A DNA stretch of 64,000 nucleotides from Actinoplanes auranticolor (lineage in GTDB: Bacteria; Actinomycetota; Actinomycetes; Mycobacteriales; Micromonosporaceae): contig NZ_BOQL01000021.1 of assembly GCF_018332655.1 (NCBI RefSeq), forward strand, positions 328,579 to 392,578, given 5' to 3'. The notes beneath the pieces are model-generated. The model searched no databases, was not told where the DNA came from, and saw nothing but the letters and a program-made list of their open reading frames with translations. Shown in pieces: positions 1 through 8,726 of the stretch. Every line of letters begins with the position of its first letter. Positions within the stretch are counted from its first letter, which is position 1. The position numbers and the translations under genes are program-made.

Positions 1-52
1 GGCCCAGAAGCGGTTCATCGCCACCATGACGTTCAGCGGACTCAAGGGGTAG
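1..52 (+). CDS. C-terminal end of a truncated gene
   Basis: An open frame enters from the left edge and stops at a TAG at 50-52. The visible end reads AQKRFIATMTFSGLKG. It converges on the next gene, with only three bases between the two stop codons, which fits a real gene end in this tightly packed genome. Too little is visible to assign a family. An out-of-gene open frame of this length is also possible. Confidence 0.4.
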   Translation, partial: AQKRFIATMTFSGLKG

Positions 53-55
53 TCC

Positions 56-523
56 TCAGCGCCGGGTGGTGAGCTCCGGGGCCGGGAACGTCCGCCGGAA
101 CGTGAACGCCTCCGGTGACGGGCCGGCGGCGACCAGGTCGAGGCGCTCGCACGCCTCCTCGACGGTGGGGAGGTGGCCGGTCGGGACCCACCACAGGACC
201 AGCGAGGCCGGCAGGTCGTGCGGCAGGAACCAGTCACGGCGGCGGCGCAGGTAGTCGAGGTGGGCGCTCTGGTACGAGAACGCGCGCAGCGACTCGACGG
301 AGTCCCACACCGACATCGTGACGATGATGTCCTCCGCCAGGGGCCGCACGGTGGTGGCGTCGCCGTCCGGGCCCTCGGCCAGGCGCCAGACGAAGCCGGG
401 GGCCGCGTCGGCCAGGGCGTTGATGATGTCCAGCCCGGCCACGAACTCCGCGATGGACGGGTCGGTGAGCGGGGCGCGGAGGCGGGCGACGTTGAACTGG
501 GCCAGGTGGAATGCGCTCGTCAT
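56..523 (-). CDS. DUF3291 domain-containing protein
   Basis: This 155-aa soluble protein has the DUF3291 pattern: an N-terminal HLAQFNVARLRAPLTDP segment, a central MSVWDSVESLRAFSYQS block, then a Trp-rich LVLWWVPTGHLPTVEEACERL stretch. The family belongs to the dimeric alpha-beta barrel (antibiotic-biosynthesis-monooxygenase-like) fold and has no established reaction. I chose the ATG at 523, where family similarity begins. An in-frame GTG at 535 is the alternative, and neither has a good ribosome binding site. It lies about 30 bases downstream of the HTH regulator on the same strand, so the two are probably co-transcribed. Confidence 0.8.
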   Translation of the reverse strand: MTSAFHLAQFNVARLRAPLTDPSIAEFVAGLDIINALADAAPGFVWRLAEGPDGDATTVRPLAEDIIVTMSVWDSVESLRAFSYQSAHLDYLRRRRDWFLPHDLPASLVLWWVPTGHLPTVEEACERLDLVAAGPSPEAFTFRRTFPAPELTTRR

Positions 524-556
524 GCCCAGCAGCACAGCAGACCCCGCTCTCTAATG

Positions 557-1216
557 TCAATCAGATTTGTTTTTAGACACCACGACGCAGCAGCGGCCGG
601 GCGCGGCATCCATCCGGGCGTGCCAGCCCGCCGCCGCGCCGGCCCCCTCCAGCAGTCCGTTGACCATGGCCAGGTTCATGCCGCAGATCAGCGGCGGGAA
701 CTGCTCGGCCAGCCGGTGGAACGGGCAGTTGGTCAGCTGGATCCCGGCCGGCGTCTCCACCGGCAGGTAGCCGTGCGCGGCCAGCAACTCGCGGACGTCC
801 GTCCCGGGTGGCGTACGGCGGCCGTGCTCGCGGGCCACGTCGAAGAGCGCGGTGTCGGCCCCGCTGCGCTCCACGGACTCGGCCAGCAGCTCGGCCGCCG
901 TCCGGTAGTCGCGCGGCGGCACGCTCACCGCGTGCTCGGCGGCCGACGCGCGGTAGAGCTTGGCCGGGCGGCCCGCGCCGGGCCCGGCGCGGCCGCTGCG
1001 CCGGGCGTAGGAGACCTCCAGCAGCCCGGCGCCGACCAGCTTGTCCAGGTGGAACGCGGCCAGGGTGCGGCCGACGCCGAGTGCCTCGGCCACCTCGTCG
1101 CGGCCGACCGGGCCGGTCCCGGCGGCCAGGACCGCCCGGTAGGCCGCGCGGCGCACGCCGTCGGTCAGCGCGCCCAGCGCCGCCAGGCCGGAATCGAGTT
1201 CATCGGGGGCCGTCAT
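557..1216 (-). CDS. ArsR/SufR-like winged-helix regulator with Cys-rich C-terminus
   Basis: This 219-aa protein has an N-terminal winged helix (roughly residues 10-75: ALTDGVRRAAYRAVL, then DEVAEALGVGRTLAAFHLDKLV and a basic wing ARRSGRAGPGAGRPAKLYR). The C-terminal half is a sensor-like domain containing CPFHRLAEQFPPLICGMN and a terminal CC pair. Cysteines in these places occur in SufR-type regulators that bind an Fe-S cluster. Metal or cluster binding is inferred here, not shown. It is the first gene of a probable two-gene operon with the DUF3291 protein. Confidence 0.75.
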   Translation of the reverse strand: MTAPDELDSGLAALGALTDGVRRAAYRAVLAAGTGPVGRDEVAEALGVGRTLAAFHLDKLVGAGLLEVSYARRSGRAGPGAGRPAKLYRASAAEHAVSVPPRDYRTAAELLAESVERSGADTALFDVAREHGRRTPPGTDVRELLAAHGYLPVETPAGIQLTNCPFHRLAEQFPPLICGMNLAMVNGLLEGAGAAAGWHARMDAAPGRCCVVVSKNKSD

Positions 1217-1275
1217 CCCGCCATCGTATTGCCAACCACCGTTGATTTAAGACGCCGGCGCCGGCCGCGGCCGGG

Positions 1276-2175
1276 TCAGTCCAGCTCGTCCCGGGTGGCC
1301 TGGGCGGCGGTGCCGCCGGCGGCCCGGGTGCTCAGCGAACCGGCCGCGGCCGCCCACCGGATCGCCTCGATCACCGGCAGCCCGGCGAGCCGCCCGGCCA
1401 GGAAACCGGCGTTGAAGCTGTCGCCCGCCCCGGTCGTGTCCACCACCTCGACCGCCCGGCCCGGCGCGCCGGCCTCGCCGCCCGGCCACCACGCCCGGGC
1501 CCCCGCCGCGCCGTTCTTCATCACCACGGTCGTGCCCGCCGCGACCAGGCCGGCCGCGGCCACCTCGACGTCCGGCTCGCCGGTGACCGCGCGCAGCTCG
1601 TTGGCGTTGGGCAGGAACACGTCGGTGTGCGCCAGGATGTCGGCGAACGACTCCCACTTCTCGGCGGGGTCCCAGTTGGTGTCCAGCGACGTGCCCACGC
1701 CGCGGGCCCGGGCCCGCTCGAACACCCCGGCCAGCCCGGCCGCCAGCTGGGGCTGCAGGTAGAGCGACGCCACGTGCAGGTGCCGGGTGGCGGCCAGGTG
1801 CTCGTCGGTGACGTCCTCCGGCAGCAGGGTGGGGATCGTGCCGGGCAGGGTGAGGATCGCCCGGTCGTCCCCGGGCGGGGTGAGGATCACGCTCAGCCCG
1901 GTCGGCCGGCCGGTCGCCGTCCGCGGCTGGATCAGCGTCACGCCCCGCTCGGTGAGCCGCTCGCGGGTGATGTCGCCGAACACGTCGTCGCCGATCGCGG
2001 TGAGCAGCGCCGTCGTCAGGCCCAGTCGGGCGCAGCCGGCGGCGGTGATCGCCGCGGAGCCGCCGAGGACCAGGTCCGCTCCGGTCAGCAACTGCTCGGC
2101 CTGGCCGAAGCGGGGACGCACGTCGCCGCGCAGCACCAGGTCCGGGTTGGCGTCGCCCACCACGAGCACGTCCAT
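1276..2175 (-). CDS. PfkB-family carbohydrate kinase
   Basis: This 299-aa ribokinase-like sugar kinase phosphorylates a sugar or sugar phosphate with ATP. It begins VVGDANPDLVLRGDV, typical of PfkB N-termini, and carries the C-terminal signature DTTGAGDSFNAGFLAG with the catalytic Asp and anion hole. The ATG at 2175 is chosen over an upstream in-frame start because family similarity begins there and GGAGGA precedes it. It diverges from the GH114 gene across 252 bases and is close to a second, FruK/LacC-type kinase, so the locus holds two kinases of one superfamily. The substrate cannot be read from the sequence. Confidence 0.88.
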   Translation of the reverse strand: MDVLVVGDANPDLVLRGDVRPRFGQAEQLLTGADLVLGGSAAITAAGCARLGLTTALLTAIGDDVFGDITRERLTERGVTLIQPRTATGRPTGLSVILTPPGDDRAILTLPGTIPTLLPEDVTDEHLAATRHLHVASLYLQPQLAAGLAGVFERARARGVGTSLDTNWDPAEKWESFADILAHTDVFLPNANELRAVTGEPDVEVAAAGLVAAGTTVVMKNGAAGARAWWPGGEAGAPGRAVEVVDTTGAGDSFNAGFLAGRLAGLPVIEAIRWAAAAGSLSTRAAGGTAAQATRDELD

Positions 2176-2427
2176 GAAGTCCTCCGCTGTCCTCAACACT
2201 GTCCAAATGAACAATCTGAATTGCGCGTTTACCCTTTTCCGCCCGGCGGGAGCGGCTCGACAGCACCATACGCGCACAAACGACTATTGACACCTGTGCG
2301 TTCGATCAGTTGAATCGCTGACAACGATCGAGCCCAGCCGGTAGCCAGCCCGGCATCTCCTGCGCCAGGGTGGCGGGCACCGCACCCGAGGCGGGGCAGA
2401 TCCCTGAGCATCCCGGGAGTCTCCGTC

Positions 2428-3258
2428 GTGGTCACCCGTACCGTTCGCTGCTGGATCGCCGCCGGCGTGGCTGCCCTCGCCGCCGCCGCCGGGTTCACCC
2501 TGCACGCCGACGCGGGCACCACCGCCCGGGTCGCCGCGGCGTACACGCTGCCGCCGGTCAACGCCGCGTTCGACTACCAGATCGGCCAGGTCTACACCCC
2601 GCCCGCCGCGGTGCGTGTGGTCAGCCGCGACCGCGAGGCCGCGCCGGCGGCCGGCCTCTACAACATCTGCTACGTCAACGCCTTCCAGGTGCAGCCGCAG
2701 GAGGCCACCTGGTGGCAGCAGCACCACGACGACCTGCTGCTGCGCGACGCCCAGGGCCGGTACGTCATCGACGGCGCCTGGGACGAGATGGTGCTCGACA
2801 TCCGCACCCCGGCCAAGCGCACGGCCCTGGCGGCCATCGTCAACGGCTGGATCGACGGGTGCGCGGCGAAGGGTTTCCAGGCGGTGGAGCCGGACAACAT
2901 CGACACGTACGACCGGTTCGGGGGCCTGCTCACCCGGGACCAGGCGGTGGCGTACCTGCGGTTGCTCGCCCCGCACGCGCACAGCGCCGGGCTCGCCATC
3001 GCTCAGAAGAACACCACCACCCTCGACGGTCAGGGCAAGGCGGCCGGGCTCGACTTCGCGATCGCCGAGGAGTGCGGCCGGTACGACGAGTGCGACGCCT
3101 ACACCGAGGTCTACGGGGCCAACCTGATCGTCATCGAGTACACGGCCGCCGCGTTCAAGAAGGCGTGCACGGCGGTCGGCGCGAGCGTCTCGGTGGTCCG
3201 CCGCGACCTCGACGTCACCGCACCCGGCAGCGGCACCTACGTCTACCAGGCCTGCTGA
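2428..3258 (+). CDS. Secreted GH114 endo-alpha-1,4-polygalactosaminidase
   Basis: This 276-aa protein has an N-terminal signal peptide (RTVRCWIAAGVAALAAAAGF, cleavage near residue 30). A GH114-type TIM barrel follows, starting FDYQIGQVYTPPAAVRVVSRD. Conserved blocks include LYNICYVNAF, GFQAVEPDNIDTYDR, GLAIAQKN, AIAEECGRYDECDAY and the terminal VVRRDLDVTAPGSGTYVY. The family hydrolyses alpha-1,4-linked galactosamine polymers. The start is a GTG with GGGAG about 9 bases upstream. It sits 4 bases before the hexose kinase gene, so secretion, uptake and sugar-phosphate steps may be co-expressed. Confidence 0.88.
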   Translation: MVTRTVRCWIAAGVAALAAAAGFTLHADAGTTARVAAAYTLPPVNAAFDYQIGQVYTPPAAVRVVSRDREAAPAAGLYNICYVNAFQVQPQEATWWQQHHDDLLLRDAQGRYVIDGAWDEMVLDIRTPAKRTALAAIVNGWIDGCAAKGFQAVEPDNIDTYDRFGGLLTRDQAVAYLRLLAPHAHSAGLAIAQKNTTTLDGQGKAAGLDFAIAEECGRYDECDAYTEVYGANLIVIEYTAAAFKKACTAVGASVSVVRRDLDVTAPGSGTYVYQAC

Positions 3259-3262
3259 ACCG

Positions 3263-4210
3263 ATGATCGTCACGGTGACCCTGAACCCGGCGCTCGACCT
3301 CACGTACGAGATCGACGCCCTGGTGCCGCACGGCACCCACCGCGTCACGACCGTCGCCGAGCGGCCCGGCGGCAAGGGGCTGAACGTGGCCACGGTGCTG
3401 CACGCGCTCGGCGAGCCGGTGCTGGCGACCGGACTGCTGGGCGGCCCGACCGGTGAGCGGGTGGCCGGGCTGCTGACCGGCGAAGGGGTGCCGGCCGCGT
3501 TCGTGACCATCGCGGGCGAGACCCGGCGCACGGTCGCGGTCGCCGACCACGACGACGCGACCGGCTTCTGGGAGCCGGGTCCCCGGGTCACGCCGGGGGA
3601 GTGGGCCGCCTTCACCGGCCACTTCGGCGCTCTGCTGGGCCGGGCGTCGGTGGTCGCGCTCAGCGGTTCCCTCCCGCCGGGCGTTCCGATCGACGGGTAC
3701 GCCACCCTGATCCGTCTCGCCGCGGCCGCCGGAGTGCCCACGGTGCTCGACACCAGCGGCGAGGCGCTGCGACACGGCCTGGCCGCCGGTCCCGACCTCG
3801 CCAAACCCAACGCCGCCGAGCTCGCCGCCCTGCTGGAAGCCCCGCGCCCCGTTCTGGCCGCCGGCCGTCCGGCACCGAGCGGGCCGGAACTCGCCGACGC
3901 GACGGTGGCTCTGGACCACGGGGCCCGGGCCGTCGTCGTCTCCCGCGGACCACTCGGCCTGCTCGTCCTGACCGAGCAGGGCGCCTGGAGCGGCGTACCC
4001 CCGGAGCGGCTCGCCGGGAATCCCACCGGTGCGGGCGACGCCTGCGTCGCCGCCCTCAGCCGGGGCCTGCGGGACCGCACGCCCTGGCCGCAGCTGCTGG
4101 CCGACGCGATCGCCCTGTCCGCCGCGGCCGTCGCCGCGCCGCACGCCGGCCGGATCGACCAGGACACCTACCGCCGCCTGCGGCCCGCCGTGCGGGTCAG
4201 CGCGGCCTGA
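3263..4210 (+). CDS. 1-phosphofructokinase/tagatose-6-phosphate kinase family
   Basis: This 315-aa kinase opens MIVTVTLNPALDLTYEID, the hallmark of the FruK/LacC/PfkB hexose kinase branch. It has RPGGKGLNVATVL (substrate binding) and NPTGAGDACVAALSRG (ATP site and catalytic Asp). Family members phosphorylate fructose-1-phosphate or tagatose-6-phosphate. The aldolase gene 13 bases downstream fits a tagatose- or fructose-bisphosphate product. It heads a tight three-gene run through 6317, and GH114 just upstream makes galactosamine-derived tagatose-6-phosphate an attractive but unproven substrate. Confidence 0.88.
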   Translation: MIVTVTLNPALDLTYEIDALVPHGTHRVTTVAERPGGKGLNVATVLHALGEPVLATGLLGGPTGERVAGLLTGEGVPAAFVTIAGETRRTVAVADHDDATGFWEPGPRVTPGEWAAFTGHFGALLGRASVVALSGSLPPGVPIDGYATLIRLAAAAGVPTVLDTSGEALRHGLAAGPDLAKPNAAELAALLEAPRPVLAAGRPAPSGPELADATVALDHGARAVVVSRGPLGLLVLTEQGAWSGVPPERLAGNPTGAGDACVAALSRGLRDRTPWPQLLADAIALSAAAVAAPHAGRIDQDTYRRLRPAVRVSAA

Positions 4211-4223
4211 GAGAGGATCCACC

Positions 4224-5075
4224 TTGTACACACCGACCGGCGAGATCGTCGCCCGGGCCCGGTCCGCCGGCGGCGGCGTGGGCGCGTTCAACGTCATCAC
4301 CGTCGAGCACGCCGAGGCCATCGTCACCGGCGCCGAACAGGCCGGCCTGCCGGTGATCCTGCAGATCAGCGAGAACGCCGTGCGCTTCCACCACGGCCGG
4401 CTGGCCCCGATCGCGGCGGCCGCCCGGGCCATCGCCGAGGCCGCCACGGTGCCCGTGGGCCTGCACCTGGACCACGTGGAGAGCGACGACCTGTTCGACC
4501 AGGCGGCGGCCAACGGGTTCGGTTCCGTCATGTACGACGCGTCGAGGCTCGGCTACGCCGCCAACCTCAGCGCCACCGCGGCCGTCGTGCGGCGTGGCCA
4601 CGCGCAGGGGCTGTGGGTGGAGAGCGAGCTGGGCGAGGTCGGCGGCAAGGACGGTGCGCACGCGCCCGGGGTACGGACCGACCCGGCCGAGGCGGCTGCC
4701 TATGTCGCGGCCACCGGGGTCGACGCGCTCGCCGTCGCGGTCGGCTCGTCGCACGCGATGGCCAGCCGGACGGCCCGGCTGGACCACGACCTGATCGCCC
4801 GGCTGCGGGCGGCGGTGCCGGTGCCGCTGGTGCTGCACGGCTCCTCGGGCGTACCGGACGACGAGCTGGTGGCCGCGGTCCGCGGCGGCATGGTGAAGAT
4901 CAACATCGGGACGGCTCTGAACAGCGCCTTCACCGGCGCGGTCCGGGAGTCCCTGGACGGCAACGCCACCCTCGTCGATCCGCGCCGGTACCTGGCCTCG
5001 GCGCGCACGGCGATGGCCACGACGGTCGCCGGCGCCCTGCGCCTGCTCACCGCGACGACCACCGCGGCGCGCTAG
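4224..5075 (+). CDS. Class II fructose/tagatose-bisphosphate aldolase
   Basis: This 283-aa zinc aldolase cleaves ketohexose bisphosphates to glyceraldehyde-3-phosphate and dihydroxyacetone phosphate. Visible class II features are VGAFNVITVEHAEAIV, the zinc-binding HLDH block (VGLHLDHVES), ESELGEVGGKDG, VAVGSSHAM, VLHGSSGVPD and VKINIGTALN. The likely start is the TTG at 4224, six bases after GAGAGGA. A longer upstream extension has no family similarity. The length and SSHAM loop resemble the GatY/KbaY/AgaY group, but fructose-bisphosphate aldolase cannot be excluded. Confidence 0.88.
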   Translation: MYTPTGEIVARARSAGGGVGAFNVITVEHAEAIVTGAEQAGLPVILQISENAVRFHHGRLAPIAAAARAIAEAATVPVGLHLDHVESDDLFDQAAANGFGSVMYDASRLGYAANLSATAAVVRRGHAQGLWVESELGEVGGKDGAHAPGVRTDPAEAAAYVAATGVDALAVAVGSSHAMASRTARLDHDLIARLRAAVPVPLVLHGSSGVPDDELVAAVRGGMVKINIGTALNSAFTGAVRESLDGNATLVDPRRYLASARTAMATTVAGALRLLTATTTAAR

Positions 5076-6317
5076 ATGGTCACCCTCGCTCTGGTCGGGG
5101 CCGGGCTGCGCGGTCAGACCTACGCCCGGCACGCCGTGGCCACCGGTCACGGCCGGATCGTCGCGGTCGCCGAGCCCGATCCGCGCCGCCGGGCCGCCGT
5201 GGCGGCCGAGTTCGAGATCCCCGCCGACCGGGTGTACGCGGACTGGACGGAGCTGGCCGCCGCGGGCCGGCTCGCCGAGGCCGCGATCGTCGCGACCCAG
5301 GACCGCCTGCACCGCGCCCCGGCCGTGGCGCTGGCCGACCTCGGCTACCACCTGCTGCTGGAGAAGCCGATGGCGCCGGCCGAGACCGGGGCGGCCGAGA
5401 TCGCCGCGGCGGCGGTCCGCAACGGCGTCATCCTGGCGGTGTGCCACGTGCTGCGGTACACGCCGTACACGAGGCTGGTGAAGGGCCTGCTGGACGAGGG
5501 CCGGATCGGCCGGCTGGTCAGCGTGGAGCACCTCGAGCCGGTCGGCTGGTGGCACTACGCGCACTCGTTCGTGCGCGGCAACTGGCGCCGGGAGGACGAG
5601 TCCGGGCCGATGCTGCTGACCAAGTCCTGTCACGACATCGACTGGCTGGTGCACCTCTTCGGCGGGCTGCCCGAGCGGATCAGCTCGTTCGGCAGCCGCA
5701 CCCACTTCCGGATCGAGGACCGCCCGGAGGGGGCCGCCGACCGGTGCCTGGACTGCCCGGTCGAGCCGGTGTGCCCGTACTCGGCGAAGCGGCTCTACCT
5801 GGGCGCGCTCGCGGACCCGGAGCAGCACTTCTGGCCGCTCGGCGCGGTCACCCCGGAACCGACCGAGCCGGCGGTGCGGCAGGCGCTGCGCACCGGCCCG
5901 TACGGCCGCTGCGTCTACACCGCCGACAACGACGTGGTCGACCACCAGGTGGTGACGATGGAGTTCCCGGGCGGCGCGACGTGCTCGTTCACGATGAGCG
6001 CCTTCACCCCGATGGAACACCGCCACACCCGCCTGATGGGCACCCACGGCTACCTCGACGGCGACGGCCGTACGCTGCGCCACGTCGACTTCCGCACCGG
6101 CGCGGAGACGGTCCTGGACTCGGCCGGGGCGGGTGGCCCGTCCGCGTCGGACGGTCACGGCGGCGGCGACGAGGGGCTGGTGGACGCGTTCCTGGCGGCG
6201 GTCACGGCGGGCGACCCGGCCCTGGTGTCGTCGGACGCGGGGGAGAGCCTGGCGAGCCACCGGGTGGTGTGGGCGGCGGAACGGGCCCGCCGCACCGGTA
6301 CGGTCGTCCGCCTCTGA
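5076..6317 (+). CDS. Gfo/Idh/MocA-family oxidoreductase
   Basis: This 413-aa NAD(P)-dependent dehydrogenase has an N-terminal Rossmann fold (LALVGAGLRGQTYARHA), the EKP motif in LLLEKPMAPAETG, and the C-terminal substrate domain. An unusual insertion, CLDCPVEPVCPYSAKRLYLG, carries four cysteines and could bind a metal. That subgroup is known among predicted sugar dehydrogenases, but its reaction is undefined. The ATG directly follows the aldolase stop with no gap, so the two are translationally coupled. It probably oxidises a sugar or amino-sugar derivative in the same pathway. Confidence 0.85.
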   Translation: MVTLALVGAGLRGQTYARHAVATGHGRIVAVAEPDPRRRAAVAAEFEIPADRVYADWTELAAAGRLAEAAIVATQDRLHRAPAVALADLGYHLLLEKPMAPAETGAAEIAAAAVRNGVILAVCHVLRYTPYTRLVKGLLDEGRIGRLVSVEHLEPVGWWHYAHSFVRGNWRREDESGPMLLTKSCHDIDWLVHLFGGLPERISSFGSRTHFRIEDRPEGAADRCLDCPVEPVCPYSAKRLYLGALADPEQHFWPLGAVTPEPTEPAVRQALRTGPYGRCVYTADNDVVDHQVVTMEFPGGATCSFTMSAFTPMEHRHTRLMGTHGYLDGDGRTLRHVDFRTGAETVLDSAGAGGPSASDGHGGGDEGLVDAFLAAVTAGDPALVSSDAGESLASHRVVWAAERARRTGTVVRL

Positions 6318-6321
6318 CGAC

Positions 6322-6975
6322 TCAGCGGGTCTCGCGGTGGCGCCGGCGTTCGATGTCGGCCTGGATCTCGGGGTCCCAGCGGCCGGCGTCCCAGTCCTCC
6401 GGCCGCGGCTCCGGGGAAGGCACGCCGCTCAACGACGGTGTCAGGACCGTCTCGGCCCGGGGCACGCCGGCGCCGGCCGGTGGGCCCGGAGCGGTGAGCC
6501 AGGACTGGATCCTCGCCCGGGCGAGGAACGCACCGACGACGAGCAGAGCCGCGGCGGCGACTCGGATCAGGTGGACCGCCTCGTTGTCCGAAGGCAGCAC
6601 GACGGACAGCAGGATGAGGATCGTCGCGCTGGACATCGCCCAGTTCCGGACCACGGCCACCGTGCCGCCGTGTGCTTCGACGATGTTCCTGGTGAGGTTG
6701 GCCCAGACGACCCACGACACCACCAGGGCCACCGCCAGGGCCGCGGAGAGCACGACGGGGATCTGTTTCCCGGACGACTCGAGCACACCGGCCACGATCG
6801 CGGCCTTCGTCAATGAGTGGGTGCCGAGTGCCGCGCTGAGCAGCAGCAGCGACCACCACGCGATCCGCCAGCGCAGCGGAAGCTGAATGCGCGGCACCGG
6901 GCCGCCCGCGCAGCCGTGAGCCTGGCCGGCATGAGTGAGCCGGGCGCCGCACGTCGAGCAGTTCATCTCATTCAT
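6322..6975 (-). CDS. Zinc-ribbon membrane protein with four predicted TM helices
   Basis: This 217-aa protein begins MNEMNCSTCGARLTHAGQAHGC, a short Cys-rich ribbon with a C-x2-C pair. Hydrophobic segments follow at about residues 35-60 (IAWWSLLLLSAAL), 70-95, 115-135 and 145-165, and then a Pro/Arg-rich cytoplasmic tail. The layout recalls DUF4328 membrane proteins, but I am not certain of the family. Either the ATG at 6975 or the one at 6966 could be the start. Its stop lies five bases from the stop of the converging dehydrogenase. Confidence 0.65.
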   Translation of the reverse strand: MNEMNCSTCGARLTHAGQAHGCAGGPVPRIQLPLRWRIAWWSLLLLSAALGTHSLTKAAIVAGVLESSGKQIPVVLSAALAVALVVSWVVWANLTRNIVEAHGGTVAVVRNWAMSSATILILLSVVLPSDNEAVHLIRVAAAALLVVGAFLARARIQSWLTAPGPPAGAGVPRAETVLTPSLSGVPSPEPRPEDWDAGRWDPEIQADIERRRHRETR

Positions 6976-7280
6976 CCCCGTGCCGCCGTTGTTGTCGGCG
7001 CACGCTAGCAACGCGACGCCGCAGCCCGCAGCCCGGTTACCGCGATATCGGGCATCGGGCCTGCTCAGGCCGGATGATTCGATTCTCCGGGCATATGCGC
7101 AAGATTGCATGTAGTGATCAGCGCGCTACTACGCGTTCGTGAGACCCTTGGCGGGTGGCTGGGTTTCGGCTACGTTGAGGAGTATCAGCGCCGCTCACAT
7201 CGCTTGTGATCGGTTTGCACCGTTGCCGCCATTCCGGAATGTATTTCTTCGCCGCCGGAGAATTGCGCTGGGGACCCGCT

Positions 7281-8726
7281 ATGACGCCTTATCTGGTGCC
7301 ACGAACGGAACCGCTGCTACGGTCGGCGCTCGACCAGGACGCATTGTTGCATCAACTGGTCGACGCCCTCGGCTCACCTTTGAACGTCGTTCTGCCCGGA
7401 CAGCTGGCGGAGAATCTCGCCGGTTTCCGGGCGGTTCTCGACGCGCACCGCCTGCCCGGTGAGGTCTACTTCGCCCACAAGGCCAACCGGTCCAGTGCCC
7501 TGGTGCGCGAGCTGGCCGCCGCCGGTGCGGGCCTCGACGTCGCGTCGCTGGGCGAGCTGCAGCACGCGCTGGGCGCCGGCTTCGGACCCGCGCGGATCAT
7601 GGCCACCGGGCCCAAGAGCCCGCCCTTTCTCGCGCTGGCCGCGCGGGCCGGCGTCATCGTCAACGCCGACACCCTGGCCGAGCTGAGCGAGCTGGCCCTG
7701 CTGGTCGCGGCGCACGGCCTGCCCCGCGTACGCGTCATGGTCCGGTTGTCGTCCTTCGACTCGCCGGGCGTCAACGTGATGAGCCGCCGGAGCCGCTTCG
7801 GCACGCCGGTCTCCCAGGTCGGGGCGGCTCTCGATCTGCTGGAGAAGCACGCCGACACGCTCGAGCTGATCGGCATGGCCTACCACCTCGACACGATGGG
7901 CCTGCCCGAGAAGGCCGCCGCGCTGGAAGGCTGCCTCAAAGCCATGGACGAGTGTCACCAGCGGGGACTCCGGCCGCGGGCGCTCGACATCGGTGGCGGC
8001 TTCGGCGTCAACTACCTGGCCGACGGTGCGCAGTGGGAGAGCTACACGACCGCGCTGACCGAGGCGGTGCTCGGCAAGCGGCCGCCGATGACGTGGCACG
8101 GTCACGGCTACGGGCTGCGCAACGAGGGCGGGAAGGTGCGCGGCACGCTGAGCGTCTATCCCTCGTACCGTCCGGTGGCCGGCGCTGCCTACCTGGACCG
8201 GCTGCTGTCGACAGTGTCACCGTCGCTGCGCCGCCCGCTCGCCACGCTGCTGCTGGACAACATGTACGACCTGCACGTCGAGCCCGGCCGCGCCCTGCTC
8301 GACCAGTGCGGAGCGGTGCTGGGCACCGTGCTGGAGGTGCGCGACGACGGCGACGAGACGCTCGTCCGGCTGGACCTCAACGCCCGCGACGTCAGCATCG
8401 AGGAGCACGGGGTGCTGATGGACCCGATCCTGATCAGTCGTCCCGGCGTCGCCGGCGGTGAGCCGGCCGGTGTCTACCTGCTCGGCAATCTGTGCCTGGA
8501 GTCCGACCTGATCACCCGCCGCAAGGTCTTCCTGCCGGCCCGGCCGCGCCCGGGCGACCTGCTGGCCTTCGTGAACACCGCCGGTTACCTGATGGACTTC
8601 CGGGCCGATCACGCCCTGATGCAGCCGGTCGCCCACACGGTCGCGCTGACCCGGGAGCACGGCGCCTGGCGGTGGTGCCTGGACGAGCGGTACTGGCCCG
8701 CCGCCGACCGCGGGGAGGCGGCATGA
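7281..8726 (+). CDS. Y4yA-family PLP-dependent decarboxylase-like enzyme
   Basis: This 481-aa fold-type III PLP enzyme is related to diaminopimelate and ornithine decarboxylases. The PLP-binding lysine lies in VYFAHKANRSSALV, and further barrel motifs are GAGLDVASLGELQHAL, YHLDTMGLPEKA and the glycine-rich DIGGGFGVNYL. The C-terminal sheet contains VEPGRALLDQCGAVL. Y4yA proteins are named after a rhizobial symbiotic-plasmid gene and have no settled substrate. I chose the ATG at 7281. ATGs in frame at 7239 and 7206 are weaker. The stop overlaps the next start by four bases (ATGA). Confidence 0.85.
   Translation: MTPYLVPRTEPLLRSALDQDALLHQLVDALGSPLNVVLPGQLAENLAGFRAVLDAHRLPGEVYFAHKANRSSALVRELAAAGAGLDVASLGELQHALGAGFGPARIMATGPKSPPFLALAARAGVIVNADTLAELSELALLVAAHGLPRVRVMVRLSSFDSPGVNVMSRRSRFGTPVSQVGAALDLLEKHADTLELIGMAYHLDTMGLPEKAAALEGCLKAMDECHQRGLRPRALDIGGGFGVNYLADGAQWESYTTALTEAVLGKRPPMTWHGHGYGLRNEGGKVRGTLSVYPSYRPVAGAAYLDRLLSTVSPSLRRPLATLLLDNMYDLHVEPGRALLDQCGAVLGTVLEVRDDGDETLVRLDLNARDVSIEEHGVLMDPILISRPGVAGGEPAGVYLLGNLCLESDLITRRKVFLPARPRPGDLLAFVNTAGYLMDFRADHALMQPVAHTVALTREHGAWRWCLDERYWPAADRGEAA

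Noticed and set aside
173..1762. Long plus-strand frame opposite the DUF3291, HTH and kinase genes
   Set aside because: Its translation is Arg/Gly/Val-biased without domains, and the opposite strand has three recognisable proteins.
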